From Aradus depressus (taxonomy: Eukaryota; Arthropoda; Insecta; Hemiptera; Aradidae): a DNA stretch of 64,000 nucleotides. The first letter of the stretch is position 1; each line of letters starts with the position of its first letter. Below the pieces are notes generated by a model. That model was given only the letters and a program-made list of their open reading frames with translations, was not told the origin of the DNA and made no database searches. Where the stretch lies: contig OY759215.1 of NCBI GenBank assembly GCA_963662175.1, forward strand, positions 6,995,079 to 7,059,078, in the 5' to 3' direction. The position numbers and the translations under genes are program-made. This document shows, piece by piece, positions 55,301-64,000 of this stretch.

Positions 55301-58300
55301 TTGCCTGATCCTGGTCGATGAGGAGCGTTCCTTCCCCAGCCGGTACTCCCTCTGGAACTCCTGGATGGGGGGAAGTCTCCCGCTCTTCTCGCTCCCACTC
55401 CTCGGCTCTTTGTACTCCTGAAGATGATACTGAAATTTAATAACACATTTCATCAACTGTTCACCTCTTAGTAATGTACCTAATATACAGGTCAAGAATG
55501 CTTACTCTAAATTTATATTTATTGTAAGTAGACCCTGGAGTTTTTTTTTTACTTTCTTTTATAAATACACTAGCTTATATTGCACTAGTGGAAAGTGGCG
55601 AAAAGTCTGAAGAAAACAACTATTCAGAAAACAAACAAAATCGTAAAAGAGGAATATAGTGACAGAACTGGACACAGGTCTTTATCAACTCACTAAAAGG
55701 AATAAAGTTTTCTGATCGAAGGCTACGAAGGTTGTTTTTAAGTTGAAATGCCGTTCTAGGTCTGATCGCCTACTAGGAGACAACTTTGGACAAGAACCCG
55801 ACGCTATTGTGGGAGTCCTAAATTTTGTCCGCCCAAGTTTAATTAGGGTAGGGTTCTTTAACTAAAAAAAACTGAAGGGTTCCAGGTGGGATCGAACCCG
55901 AGCGATCCTTCGCACAGTAGACACGCATGCCACTTCTGTCCTGCCTCTGTGTTATTCTTCTTATTTAACAAAATCATACTTCATTATTCTACACTTATTC
56001 ATTGCTATATGTTTTTATTTGACATGGAGGACAACTGCAATAAGACACTCCTGACGACCTCCACCACTTCATCATGGAGTGTCCAGCCAACAGCCAACTA
56101 AGAAGCAGAGGCCAGGCATACAACCTCACCAGGCTAGGCTCTCTTTAATATTGATATACATGATAAATGGACGCAATGGTGTAGAGATATATTCTGGGTG
56201 GTGTGAACACAAAACCAAATCCACCATTCTATCTAGTCGTATCTCCAGAGTGGGTAAACGTGTTTAGTTGCGGGCTAGATAGAAAAACTCAAACGCCAAG
56301 CGAGCCAAACTAGTTTATTAGAAAAGTAACACCAACAATTTTTTAGTAGTAGTGGGACTTCAACCTATGGATCAGGGTGTAATTCAAAACTTCAAGTCAC
56401 ATTACAGACGAAGTTTTGTGCAAAATCTACTGAGAGAAAATTGCGGTGTGAAAAAGTTGCAAACAAAATATAATGTTAATGATGCCATCTTTTGTACAGC
56501 TCTAGCCTGGACGAGTGTTAAACAGGAAACCCTCCAAAAATCCTGGCGTAAACTTTGGCCAGATGTGATCCCTGAAACTGATGCAACACCAGCAAGTGCA
56601 CCTGAACTCATGCACATGATCAGAGACTTACCAATAGAAAATCCTATTAGGAATCTAGCAGATGAAGAAATTGCTGATTGGGTGGAGGTGGATGAAGAAG
56701 AGCCAACTGAACAGTTTTTAACTGATGAAGCCATTGTTCAGAGCGTTTTAAATCCAACCTTCCAGGAGACTGATTCTGATGAAGATGTTAAGCCGAACAC
56801 CATAACCTGAGCACAGGCTGCTGAAAGCCTGGATTCGTTTATTTCATTCGCGGAAAAGAACAGCTCTTACAATATTACAGAGGTGATGCACCTTCATATA
56901 ATGAGGAACGATTTCCATAAGAAGAGAAGAGAGTCACAAACAAGACAAACAGACATTCGAAACTTCCTGACTTCTACATTTGTACATATTTATGTAGTGA
57001 TACTTAATAAGCTTGAGCTCCACATTTTTTTCTATTATACATATGTACATTAAACTATGAGCAAATGTGAACACTTATGTGTTTTACTGTGTTTTTAATG
57101 TTTAATAAGTTCTTTTTGAGACCACATCGTGTTAATATTATTTAACGTCCTGTAATCCGGCAAATCTACTGTACTTCATTTTCTTTTATTTTATATTTTT
57201 AAATCATCACAAATGGGAAATTGCATTAATTTAGGTTAAAATTTACTTTTCGTAATTTCATATTTTCACTTCTCATGATGCACCTGGCATGGTGATGGAT
57301 GTGTTATATATAATTATTTAAGACATCCATGGCCCCGGGAGAGAGTTCTATCTACGAAATAAAACTCACTCCCGGACGGGATTCGAACCCGCAAACCATG
57401 GTGAGACCATGCGACCAAAGCCCTACGCTCTAGCCCGCACGGCCACCATGGCCCCCTCAGCAACGTCTTAACAAACATTAAATGGAAGAAAATATGAAAA
57501 AAAATATAAAATACATTTTAAAAAAAATACCTACACAGTTTTTTGAGGAAGTAAGTACGTATATACAGAGACTGGAGGAGATTATAATATAATCTATCTA
57601 TCCTATAATATTATATATATCCTATATAATCTAATCTATCCTATAATATTATTATTGGCGCTAAAAGGGGTGATTTAGATTGATCTGATCGTTCATACAA
57701 TTTCCTTTTTTAGTGGTCTGTTTATTTCTAATTGTTCCAGTGAGTTGAATAATGTACCTTTGTCACAAAAATGTTGGTATGCATGCCTGTAATCATTTCG
57801 CGAAAGGAACTGAGGGGTTGTTTGCGCATGTCTCAACTAGATAAGATAAGGAACGTACCTTCATGGATTGTGTCTGAGATTTGCGAAGTGATCCGGAAGG
57901 TTGCCGATAAGACCTCTGTCCAGTGGATCTTGTGCTGTAGCTACTTCCACCGGAGCTGGACGACACTCCTGTAAAACAGATCAGACACATGTGTAGAGAA
58001 CATGGAGGGACAAACAAGAATGCTGGATTTGTAGACTATAATGAATGTTTTCAAATGTATTTGGGCCGTGCTAGACTGAGGGCTCGGCGCAACGAGTCAT
58101 TTTATTTTATTTTTAATACATTTAAATACTTTTTTGTGTCATCTCATCATTTAAAGTGACTTCTTTCATCCTCAATCCTGAAGCGTAGAACATGACGTTG
58201 CAGGTAGGAGAGGATCCTGACCTAGAGGCCCGCGTTAGGATGTTGAAGTCATGGGTCTACCTGCCGCAGTGTTCCCCCAGAAAGGTCAATAACTTTCATG

Positions 58301-61300
58301 GCATTTTCAGACTGCAACAAATGTTATTAGGTGACCATGTTAATTAGAATTTTCATTATTAGCAACTTGTCGAAATGTCATGAAGAATAGTCTCTCCATA
58401 GCTAGCAATAACACAGCTGTAATAACAAATTTCATGTGGGTAACCGATAAAGACACACCTTTTTTCCTAATCACACAAACAACCATCAATCATATTTTTT
58501 TAATTCTAACCATAACTTGCAAATCTGAACATTGGGACGCAGACAAGACGTACGGTTACGATGGATTCAGAAATGTCCGAGGAATTGAGTATTGAAACTT
58601 CCATCAGTATTTCAAATCGATTTACTGTATCTTTATGTAAAACGTTATTTAATGAGTTGACATCTTTCATAATCACCTAGTCTAGACTAGATTGCAACTT
58701 ATAAAATGTGTCTCAGCGAAAAGTTATAATGGAACAATATATAAAAAAAAGACGTCGGTGAATCACTGGCCATTTACTTCCCCAGAACGAATTAATCTAT
58801 TAACTTTTCGCTCCCCCTCCAAAACCGTTTGCGCCAATATTGAACAGTTGACTTACACATAGTTCCTTAATCCTCATACTAAATTTTGTGTAGATAAATT
58901 CATTACATCGGCAATTATTAGGGTTTTTGAATTGAGCCCCCTCTCATGAACCCCTCCTTCCCTTGAGCCAATATAGCTGAAATTTGGCAGATTATGTCCT
59001 AATTGGGTTTTGACTTTAAATATGAAATTTCATGTCGATACATCCATTACATCGGCAGTTATTGGGGTTAATGAGTTGAGCCTCTCCCCTAATCCCCCAT
59101 CCCCTTCGGTCGATTTGTCGGAAAATCGATAGATGGTGTTCTTCTGGGGTTTTGGTCACACACATAAAATATTGTATCGATACATTCATTCTATCGGCAG
59201 TTAGTATTTAGATTTCGCAGAAATATAAAATCAATGAAGGTACTACTGTACAATAATTTGTTCATTGCTTCTTAAATCTGATGGCCTCGTAAGGTCCTAT
59301 AATAATTTGTGTGCAATTACATGAAGGTTATTCAGGTATAATTTCTTTAAAGGTTGCTACGTTTTAGGATGGATAAGATGGAGATTTTTGATAAGACCAA
59401 CAGAGGGAAGGTCAAGAATTGGTCAATATGGAAGGAGGGGAACAGCGAAGAGTTTCGTGTCGGCACTGGCTGCATCGATCTCTCATCACCTTGTGAATTA
59501 ATCACAAGAAATAACTCCCAACTCCGTGAATTATATAGAATGTTTCAATACAAGATATCAAGGTTCTGAACAGCTCGCAGAAAGAAGCAAAAGTGGGACA
59601 GCAAAAGACAATCACAAAGGCTATTGTTTAGCATCAAAGGCCAGGTGAGGATTTGAAAAGGGTACATGTAGAAGGATAAATTTGTTCAAATTGTTGCTAA
59701 ATTTAGCATATTACTAATTTCTATGAAGCGAATGGACAAGTCTTGTTTACACGGGTCGAGTAGCCGTTCTTCACTTAAACCAGTAGTCAGGCAATACAGG
59801 TGAGTTGAATCCCGGCCGAGTATCATACTGTGTAACTGAGTGGCTGTTCTTTGTGTATAGGAGGAGTTGTGCCAATTTCATATAAATAAGTTTTCGAAAT
59901 TTGCAAGTTTGAATCTAACCTAAAACCTCGTATTCCTTAGAACCTCCAAAACGAGTTCAGAAAAAAGTAAAGCTAAAACCCCGTCCTTTTAACCTCTTCC
60001 TCCAACAGTAGTTTCCAGTTAACTGAGCTGGTGACTTGAGCGCCTCCTCGACTCGTATAAACGCACTTAACTCACTTAAATATTACAAACAATTAGATGT
60101 ATCGAGTTAGTGAGACATCGAGTTAGATTTCCAATAAAATTGTATACACTTTAGTTTTAGCTTTTTTTCTCCCACTGTATTTTAAAATATTTTTCATATA
60201 GATGTTTGACGGGTTGCTCCGTGACCTCGAGAACCGTGGGCATAAGGCAATCGCCTATGTCGACGATCTCGTGGTTACAGTTCAAGCTGATAGTCATGCC
60301 AACCTTACCCTTCGCGCGCAAACTGCAATAGACGATATAGGCAGCTGGTGCTGCGCCAATAAGCTGGCTCTCTCATCGAGTAAGACCTCGGCCTTACTGA
60401 TGAGGGGGAGACCCGATGCTCGACAACCCCTGGTTTTGACAGTCCATGGGCGGCACATTGAATGCCCAGCTGTGATAACGTACCTTGAGGGGGCGGATCG
60501 CACGAGGCCTGAAAGTGACGCCCCACGTTGTTGCCATTAAAGAAAAGACGATAGCCACTTTCAACGCCCTGAGTCACCTAGCCCGCGCGACGTGTGGCCT
60601 CGACTATTCCGCGTGTAGGACCATCTACACAGGGGTATTCGTGGCTGTAGCAAGGTACGCTGCTGCAGGTTGGTGGCATCGCCCCACGAATCGGCAGTGT
60701 ACGATTCTGACGCAAGCCCAGAGTGCAGCCCTTTTAAGAGTTACAAGGGCTTATCGTACTGTCTCTACGGCTGCGCTACAGGTACTAACGGGAGCCGCCT
60801 CCATTGACTTGATCTTGGATGGGGCTGTCGCTTCGTATTTCTGTAGACGCAACATGCCCTTAGGAGCAAATATTGATGAGCCCTTATGCCTAGCCCTAGA
60901 GGAAGAGATGCGCGGACAGTCCAGACCAGTGCGCTGCAAGGACATCGTCCAGAATTCGATTGTGGAAAAATGGCAACAACGTTGGTCACGATCCCCGAAT
61001 GGCCGAACGACGTACGCATACTTCCCGGACGTCCGGGTACGCCTTGACTCAATATGGGTACAGCCTAATCACTGGACGTCTCAAATATTATCAGGTCAAG
61101 GTGATTTCAACTCCAAGCTGTTCTTCTTTCACAGGAAGAACATCCCGAACTGTTCGTACGGCGGTATCGAGACTGGAGAACATGTGGTCCTCGAATGTCC
61201 GCTGTACGACCAAGCTAGGGTGGAGTTGATTCATGGGACAAGATCGTATTTGGGACTGGATCTACGGCAGATGGTGACGGAAACAGACTACCCGATGTTC

Positions 61301-62135
61301 TGCCGATTCGTCGGCTCCTGGCATATATAAAGTGGGAGAAAATTGAGCTGCAACTAAAGAATACAAAATTAGTTACATTCTTTCGAAGTAAAGAAAAAAA
61401 CAAGCAAACCTGTGCTCCTGAGGTCAGACACTGTGTCCAACTTAAAACTGTGCTCAAGACATCATCGTGTAGAGCAGGGTTGAACTTGAGGGGCGCATTA
61501 AGCCCTAAGCTTCCAAGTGTGGGCCGGATATCGAAATTAATATGAAAAATAACTACTAAGATATGCATAAATTACAAGAAAATTTCCTATGTCGAAACCT
61601 TAAATGTATAAGAAAAAAAAACAAGCAAATTTAACCTGTGCCCCTAAGGTCAGAAACTGTGTCCAACCTAAAACTATTCCTAAGATTCATCATTCTTAAA
61701 AAATGTAATCGTGGATTGAAAAATGTTTTCCATCTCTGTCTTAGAGCATTCTATCCATGTCAGTTGAGGGTCCCCCAATAGGGGTCAAATATCAAATTTT
61801 CTCAAAGAATATGTACATATGTGTCAATTTTTGATGAAATTTGACAACCTCGTAGAAGGTGCTGACTTACCAGAGAGAGATGAGGATCCTGAAGACATGG
61901 AATAGAGTGACTCTGAATTGGGAACAGGACCGATGGAGTAGTGAGAGGCGGAGGTGACGAGACGACCGGTGGCCTTCAAACGGAGGATCTTGGCACGGCA
62001 GATCACACATCGGAGGGGGAGCAGGCGTTGGGAGACCGCCATTTGGATTGTTTTGACGAAACACTTGCGGCAGACGACGCAGTGACCGCAGGGCGAGGTC
62101 TGCATCGTCGCCTTCGCATTCACACAGATAACACA
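49923..62135 (-). CDS. Gene B: RING-finger protein, 3' part, with two possible C-termini
   Basis: In transcription order: 62135-61871, 57968-57859, 55429-55305 and 54944, which either reads on to a stop at 54560 or splices at 54832 to 50213-50181 and 49999-49923. All joins are in phase. The RING motif is C-x2-C, x10, C-x-H-x3-C-x2-C, x17, C-x2-C, which binds two zinc ions and in this family recruits E2 enzymes, so an E3 ubiquitin ligase is likely. The rest is Ser-rich and probably disordered. The 5' end is beyond the window. I do not recognise a named orthologue. Confidence 0.8.
50181..50213 (-). CDS. Gene B 33-nt exon
   Basis: The acceptor is tatttcaacag and the donor is AAAG|GTATTT, phase 1 to phase 1. 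It encodes about 11 residues, GTTSSSESIK-like, matching the Ser-rich style of this protein. Confidence 0.55.
50250..50322 (+). repeat. SINE-1 head only
   Basis: gggcgccggtagctgcgtgg through the B box GGGTTCGAAACCTGG, cut off at ggccctta. It lies ~40 nt upstream, in gene B orientation, of the 33-nt exon. Confidence 0.78.
50788..50905 (-). repeat. SINE-1 tail fragment
   Basis: cccccggcttgaactacgag to taaattttggaccatcgctt. Confidence 0.78.
51245..51516 (+). repeat. SINE-1 copy, well-preserved head
   Basis: The head is ggcgccggttgctcagaggt and the B box is GGGTTCAAAACCC. The body is intact and the tail is cut at gatagtaggtgatc. Confidence 0.85.
51517..54115. other. Intron of gene B short isoform or downstream sequence of the long isoform
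   Basis: AT-rich, with a TA microsatellite near 52365 and the tandem-unit repeat at 53030-53410. No exon seen. Confidence 0.5.
53030..53410 (+). repeat. Copy of the second tandem-unit family
   Basis: Two units with atcatgaaatttacatgatt, tagactataagacatctcaa and ttaggatgtagactatggga. Confidence 0.55.
54116..54252 (-). repeat. SINE-1 fragment
   Basis: Body piece (agagcgctctttcgtcactc to gtacaggctcggga). On the gene B strand it supplies an AATAAA at 54200-54195, ~360 nt after the long-form stop. Confidence 0.78.
54560..54944 (-). CDS. Gene B exon 4, long form: Lys/Glu-rich C-terminus
   Basis: 385 nt, phase 2 in. It starts CAQKIVTQLETTPVVS and passes through a Ser run and a Gly-rich stretch. 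It ends in ~45 residues of almost pure Lys/Glu/Ala repeats (KKEAKAEKKQAKKEAK), probably a long charged helix, with a stop at 54560. It is clearly richer in GC than the flanks, which supports coding. Confidence 0.75.
54832..54944 (-). CDS. Gene B exon 4, short form
   Basis: An internal donor, GACG|GTAAAA, at 54831 gives 113 nt in phase 1. That phase fits the 33-nt exon at 50181-50213 exactly, so the Lys-rich tail would be removed and replaced. Confidence 0.55.
55305..55429 (-). CDS. Gene B exon 3, ending at a GC donor
   Basis: 125 nt, phase 0 in and phase 2 out. The acceptor is aaatttcag. It contains GRLPPIQEFQREYRLGKER. The only in-phase donor is ATCAG|GCAAGT, a GC-AG type, and it restores the frame into the next exon. 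A second AG at cttcag, 12 nt further in, would also be in phase. Confidence 0.8.
55764..55935 (-). repeat. SINE-1 fragment joined to a tRNA-like piece
   Basis: The body (gatcgcctactaggag to gggtagggttctttaact) is followed by ggtgggatcgaacccgagcg, a B-box complement unlike that of the other copies. It may be a composite or a different head. Confidence 0.6.
56025..56190 (+). mobile_element. LINE C-terminal scrap
   Basis: Reads DTPDDLHHFIMECPANSQLR, the usual His/Cys end of a non-LTR ORF2, in a broken frame. Confidence 0.6.
56330..57172 (+). mobile_element. pogo/Tigger-like transposase relic with 3' terminal repeat
   Basis: 56352-56810 carries QPMDQGVIQNFKSHYR, the conserved DDE-transposase block, and an acidic C-terminal region. 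The same frame continues after a TGA with LDSFISFAEKNSSYN and DFHKKRRESQTRQTDIRNF. Near 57152-57172 cctgtaatccggcaaatcta and ctgta resemble the right terminal repeat. The 5' half is absent. Confidence 0.78.
57327..57455 (-). repeat. tRNA-derived element flanked by 10-bp direct repeats
   Basis: On the - strand it has TGGCCGTGCGGG (A box) and GGGTTCGAATCCCG (B box). CCATGGCCCC occurs at 57327-57336 and again at 57446-57455. It is not a canonical tRNA fold because the anticodon arm is too long, so a SINE or tRNA pseudogene is more likely. Confidence 0.6.
57859..57968 (-). CDS. Gene B exon 2 (Ser/Arg-rich)
   Basis: 110 nt, phase 1 in and phase 0 out. The acceptor is gttttacag and the donor is AAG|GTACGT. 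Encodes VSSSSGGSSYSTRSTGQR and RQPSGSLRKSQTQSMK, with several basic-Ser sites that could be phosphorylated. Confidence 0.85.
58755..59215 (-). repeat. Dispersed tandem-repeat family in gene B intron
   Basis: Three units with ccattacatcggcagttatt, ttgagcctctcccctaatcc and ttcggtcgatttgtcgg. Confidence 0.7.
60170..61334 (+). mobile_element. R1-clade-like LINE 3' half (RT end and C-terminal zinc knuckle)
   Basis: 60202-60480 contains AYVDDLVV, the RT catalytic box. A frameshift near 60485-60495 separates it from 60497-61330, with LLRVTRAYRTVSTAALQVL and a terminal C..H..C knuckle (CSYGGIETGEHVVLEC) whose second Cys appears replaced by Tyr. It is 5' truncated and antisense inside a gene B intron. 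Confidence 0.82.
61390..61690. repeat. Direct repeat split by hAT-like text
   Basis: aaacaagcaaacctgtgctc with tgaggtcagacactgtgtcc (61395-61440) recurs at ~61620-61670 (acctgtgcccctaaggtcag). Between them gagcagggttgaacttgagg and gtgtgggccggat look hAT-like. Adjacent to the RING exon of gene B. Confidence 0.6.
61871..62135 (-). CDS. Gene B exon: RING finger
   Basis: 265 nt, phase 0 in and phase 1 out. The acceptor tttttccag runs straight into the first zinc ligands (CVIC). The third to sixth ligands lie in SPCGHCVVCRKC and the last pair in RCVICRAK. A Ser-rich tail follows. The donor is CTG|GTAAGT. Confidence 0.9.
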
Positions 62136-62820
62136 CTGGAAAAAATAAAATAAAAACAAAACATTATTTTTGAAGAAGTTGTGTTGAGGTGGGGCGAGAG
62201 TGGACAATTTTTTTTTTAAATTTATCTAATACGGTTGCCCAAATATAAAGTAGTTATTATATATAGTTTATGAACATTAATTAAATATAATATACTAAAA
62301 TAACATGTAAATAAACTACAAAAAATCTTCAAAATACATAATAAAAAATTAAAAATTATGAATGTAAGGTAGGAATAAAGTTGAGTAATAAAATAACAGT
62401 AAAATATATGTATATCTGTGGCAAATTGCAATAACCAGTTAAGTGACATTTTTTAAAAAAATGAGATTTTCTGAGAAAAATGTGTATTTTGATCTAAATT
62501 TTCATTTCCCACATGAGTCCATTGTTTAAATTGATATTTATGACTGTGATTTCAGGAAAACCGAATCAGTTAACTGGAATTATTTTGTAATAACCAGTTA
62601 ACTGTCATATATTATATTATAAACGAATTTCTGTATCAACTTGAACATTTATATATCAAATATTACAATAAATTATATGTCATATACTTTAAACATGAAT
62701 ATCTCGAAACCAGGTTCGTGTCAGTTAACTGGTTATTGCAATTTGCCACTATATATATGTATAGTGAGTGTAATATATATATTATAGTAGGCTCCGAATA
62801 GACAAACACAAATATTACAT

Positions 62821-62970
62821 CCGAGGCCCTTAGGTTTTTTTTCCATCTGGGAGGTAAAAATACCTTGAGCACGCCGTCCTTCGGATGAAATGTTGAGCGA
62901 TGGTCCCGAGCCTAGGTCGGCAACATTTAGGACCCCAACTGTAGACTCCGGCTATGACCTCGTAGTTAAG
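62821..62970 (+). repeat. SINE-1 fragment with internal deletion
   Basis: ccgaggcccttaggtttttt through cttgagcacgccgtccttcg to gctatgacctcgtagttaag. The centre is missing. Confidence 0.75.
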
Positions 62971-63499
62971 AAAAACTAAAAATTATTAAATGAATGATAC
63001 AAGATTTGCTTTCCCGTCTTGTTAATGACGAGGTCTGTGCATTTTAAAATAAGGAATAACAGAAAAGGAAAGATATAAGGTTTGTTTTTATCGACCAAAA
63101 GACTGATCTCTTCCCTTTCCTATTAAATCATTGGTCAATCCATCCCAATATCAAACAACAATCCATTCAGTTCCATTTATTTGTTGTATAGATCATCTCA
63201 ATCGTCATATGCAAAATACCTAATTCAAATGCTGCTAAAAAAATAATAATAATAAGAATCATCTGTCACAACGCAGACCTACACTTTTATATACGGCCGT
63301 GTAGTTCGCCTCGATGGTCGCGCCGGCCCTGAGAGTATATTTCAACTTAGGAAATCCCCATGGCTGTACAGTTAGAATATTGTTCCGTCTAAAAATATTT
63401 AGTCCTTTAGCCATGGGTATTTCCGAGTTGTCCCCTTTACCAGATGACGTTTAAACATTGTATAAGAAGGGTCCGCATGGTGTAACGCCGAAACCGGTA

Positions 63500-63570
63500 G
63501 TCTCTCTATATATGTTTTTGCGGAATTAAACAATAATTTCAAAAGAAATTTGTTTTATTTATTTATTATT
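63500..63570 (+). mobile_element. Diverged half-copy of the same repeat
   Basis: ggtgtaacgccgaaaccggt followed by gcggaattaaacaataattt and the gtttgttttatttattta end. Confidence 0.5.
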
Positions 63571-64000
63571 ATTTTCCTCAATATGTCAGTGTTCCTTTAC
63601 AATCTCTAATTACCTAACTAAAAACTATAAAAAATATATATAATTTAATAATAACTGTGTGGGTAATTTATTATCTCACCTTGCAGTTTACAATTGTAAG
63701 ACACGAAAAACATTGCGTTACTCGAAAACGAATGCAAATGAGAACACATAATAAACAATACCTTCCATTTTTTAAAATAATATTTGGTAAGGGCGAATTC
63801 CCACTCTTATTAGTGTAATCGGTGAATATTGGAACTTGCCCTAAGGTTATCTCTTAATCAGTACTCGAATTCGCCCGTCTCTATTTTGAACCTTGTAGAA
63901 TCCACCAGTATATCCCCAAGCGGAATTTTGCTATTCCCCATTGGAAGCGGTGTGATAGTGGACACTACATAAAATAATGTAGCTTATGGGATAAAAAACT

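Larger units (their letters stand above)
62136..64000. other. Upstream part of gene B, no exon found
   Basis: Holds one SINE-1 fragment and one hammerhead-like half-repeat. 63290-63490 and 63780-63960 are GC-richer and unassigned. Earlier exons of gene B must lie beyond 64000, or are too short to see. Confidence 0.5.

Noticed and set aside
56352..56810. 152-codon frame as a host gene
   Set aside because: The motifs are those of a pogo/Tigger transposase, the 5' half is missing and a terminal repeat lies downstream.
57331..57452. Functional tRNA gene on the minus strand
   Set aside because: The spacing between A and B boxes is too long for a standard tRNA without a fitting intron, and the acceptor ends do not pair.
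60497..61330. Long frame as a host gene
   Set aside because: It is the C-terminal half of a non-LTR retrotransposon ORF2, with the RT catalytic box in a shifted frame just upstream.

Overview
The window is nuclear DNA from an animal, almost certainly an arthropod and most likely an insect. The coding signal comes in short, higher-GC blocks with matching reading phases and GT-AG borders. These blocks lie in AT-rich introns full of tRNA-derived SINEs, non-LTR retrotransposon pieces and DNA-transposon relics. A hemipteran is my guess from the repeat style; nothing in the sequence proves it.

Region 1 (1-38274, + strand) is the 3' part of one large gene (gene A). I could chain 24 exons in consistent phase, 3681 nt in all, giving 1226 residues and a stop at 38272-38274; the 5' end lies outside the window. 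The first ~850 residues are low-complexity Ser/Pro/Glu/Lys-rich sequence with short conserved-looking islands. The C-terminus carries a PDZ domain followed by two PH domains, the second ending at the stop codon. This suggests a membrane- or cortex-associated scaffold. I could not name an orthologue.

Region 2 (38275-49922) is AT-rich and holds no host coding exon that I can support. It contains the trailing part of gene A, repeats, a pogo/Tigger-like transposase relic with an intron-like gap, and probably the 3' UTR of gene B.

Region 3 (49923-62135, - strand) is the 3' part of a convergent gene (gene B) encoding a RING-finger protein, a likely E3 ubiquitin ligase. Its exons are RING (61871-62135), then 57859-57968, then 55305-55429. 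After that there are two in-frame choices: a Lys/Glu-rich C-terminus that reads on to a stop at 54560, or a splice at 54832 to a 33-nt exon (50181-50213) and a terminal exon (49923-49999). One intron appears to be GC-AG. The 5' end lies outside the window.

The repeat content is the most informative part. There are about 19 copies of one tRNA-derived SINE family. A twin-primed (5'-inverted) Jockey-like LINE insertion has a perfect 12-bp target duplication. Two related R1-like LINE 3' fragments lie 23 kb apart. A Harbinger-like element has TTA target duplications and a possible MADF remnant. Two further MITE families have clear terminal inverted repeats. Inverted-repeat elements carry a hammerhead-ribozyme-like core. 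A dispersed tandem-repeat array lies in opposite orientations on the two sides of one gene A exon.
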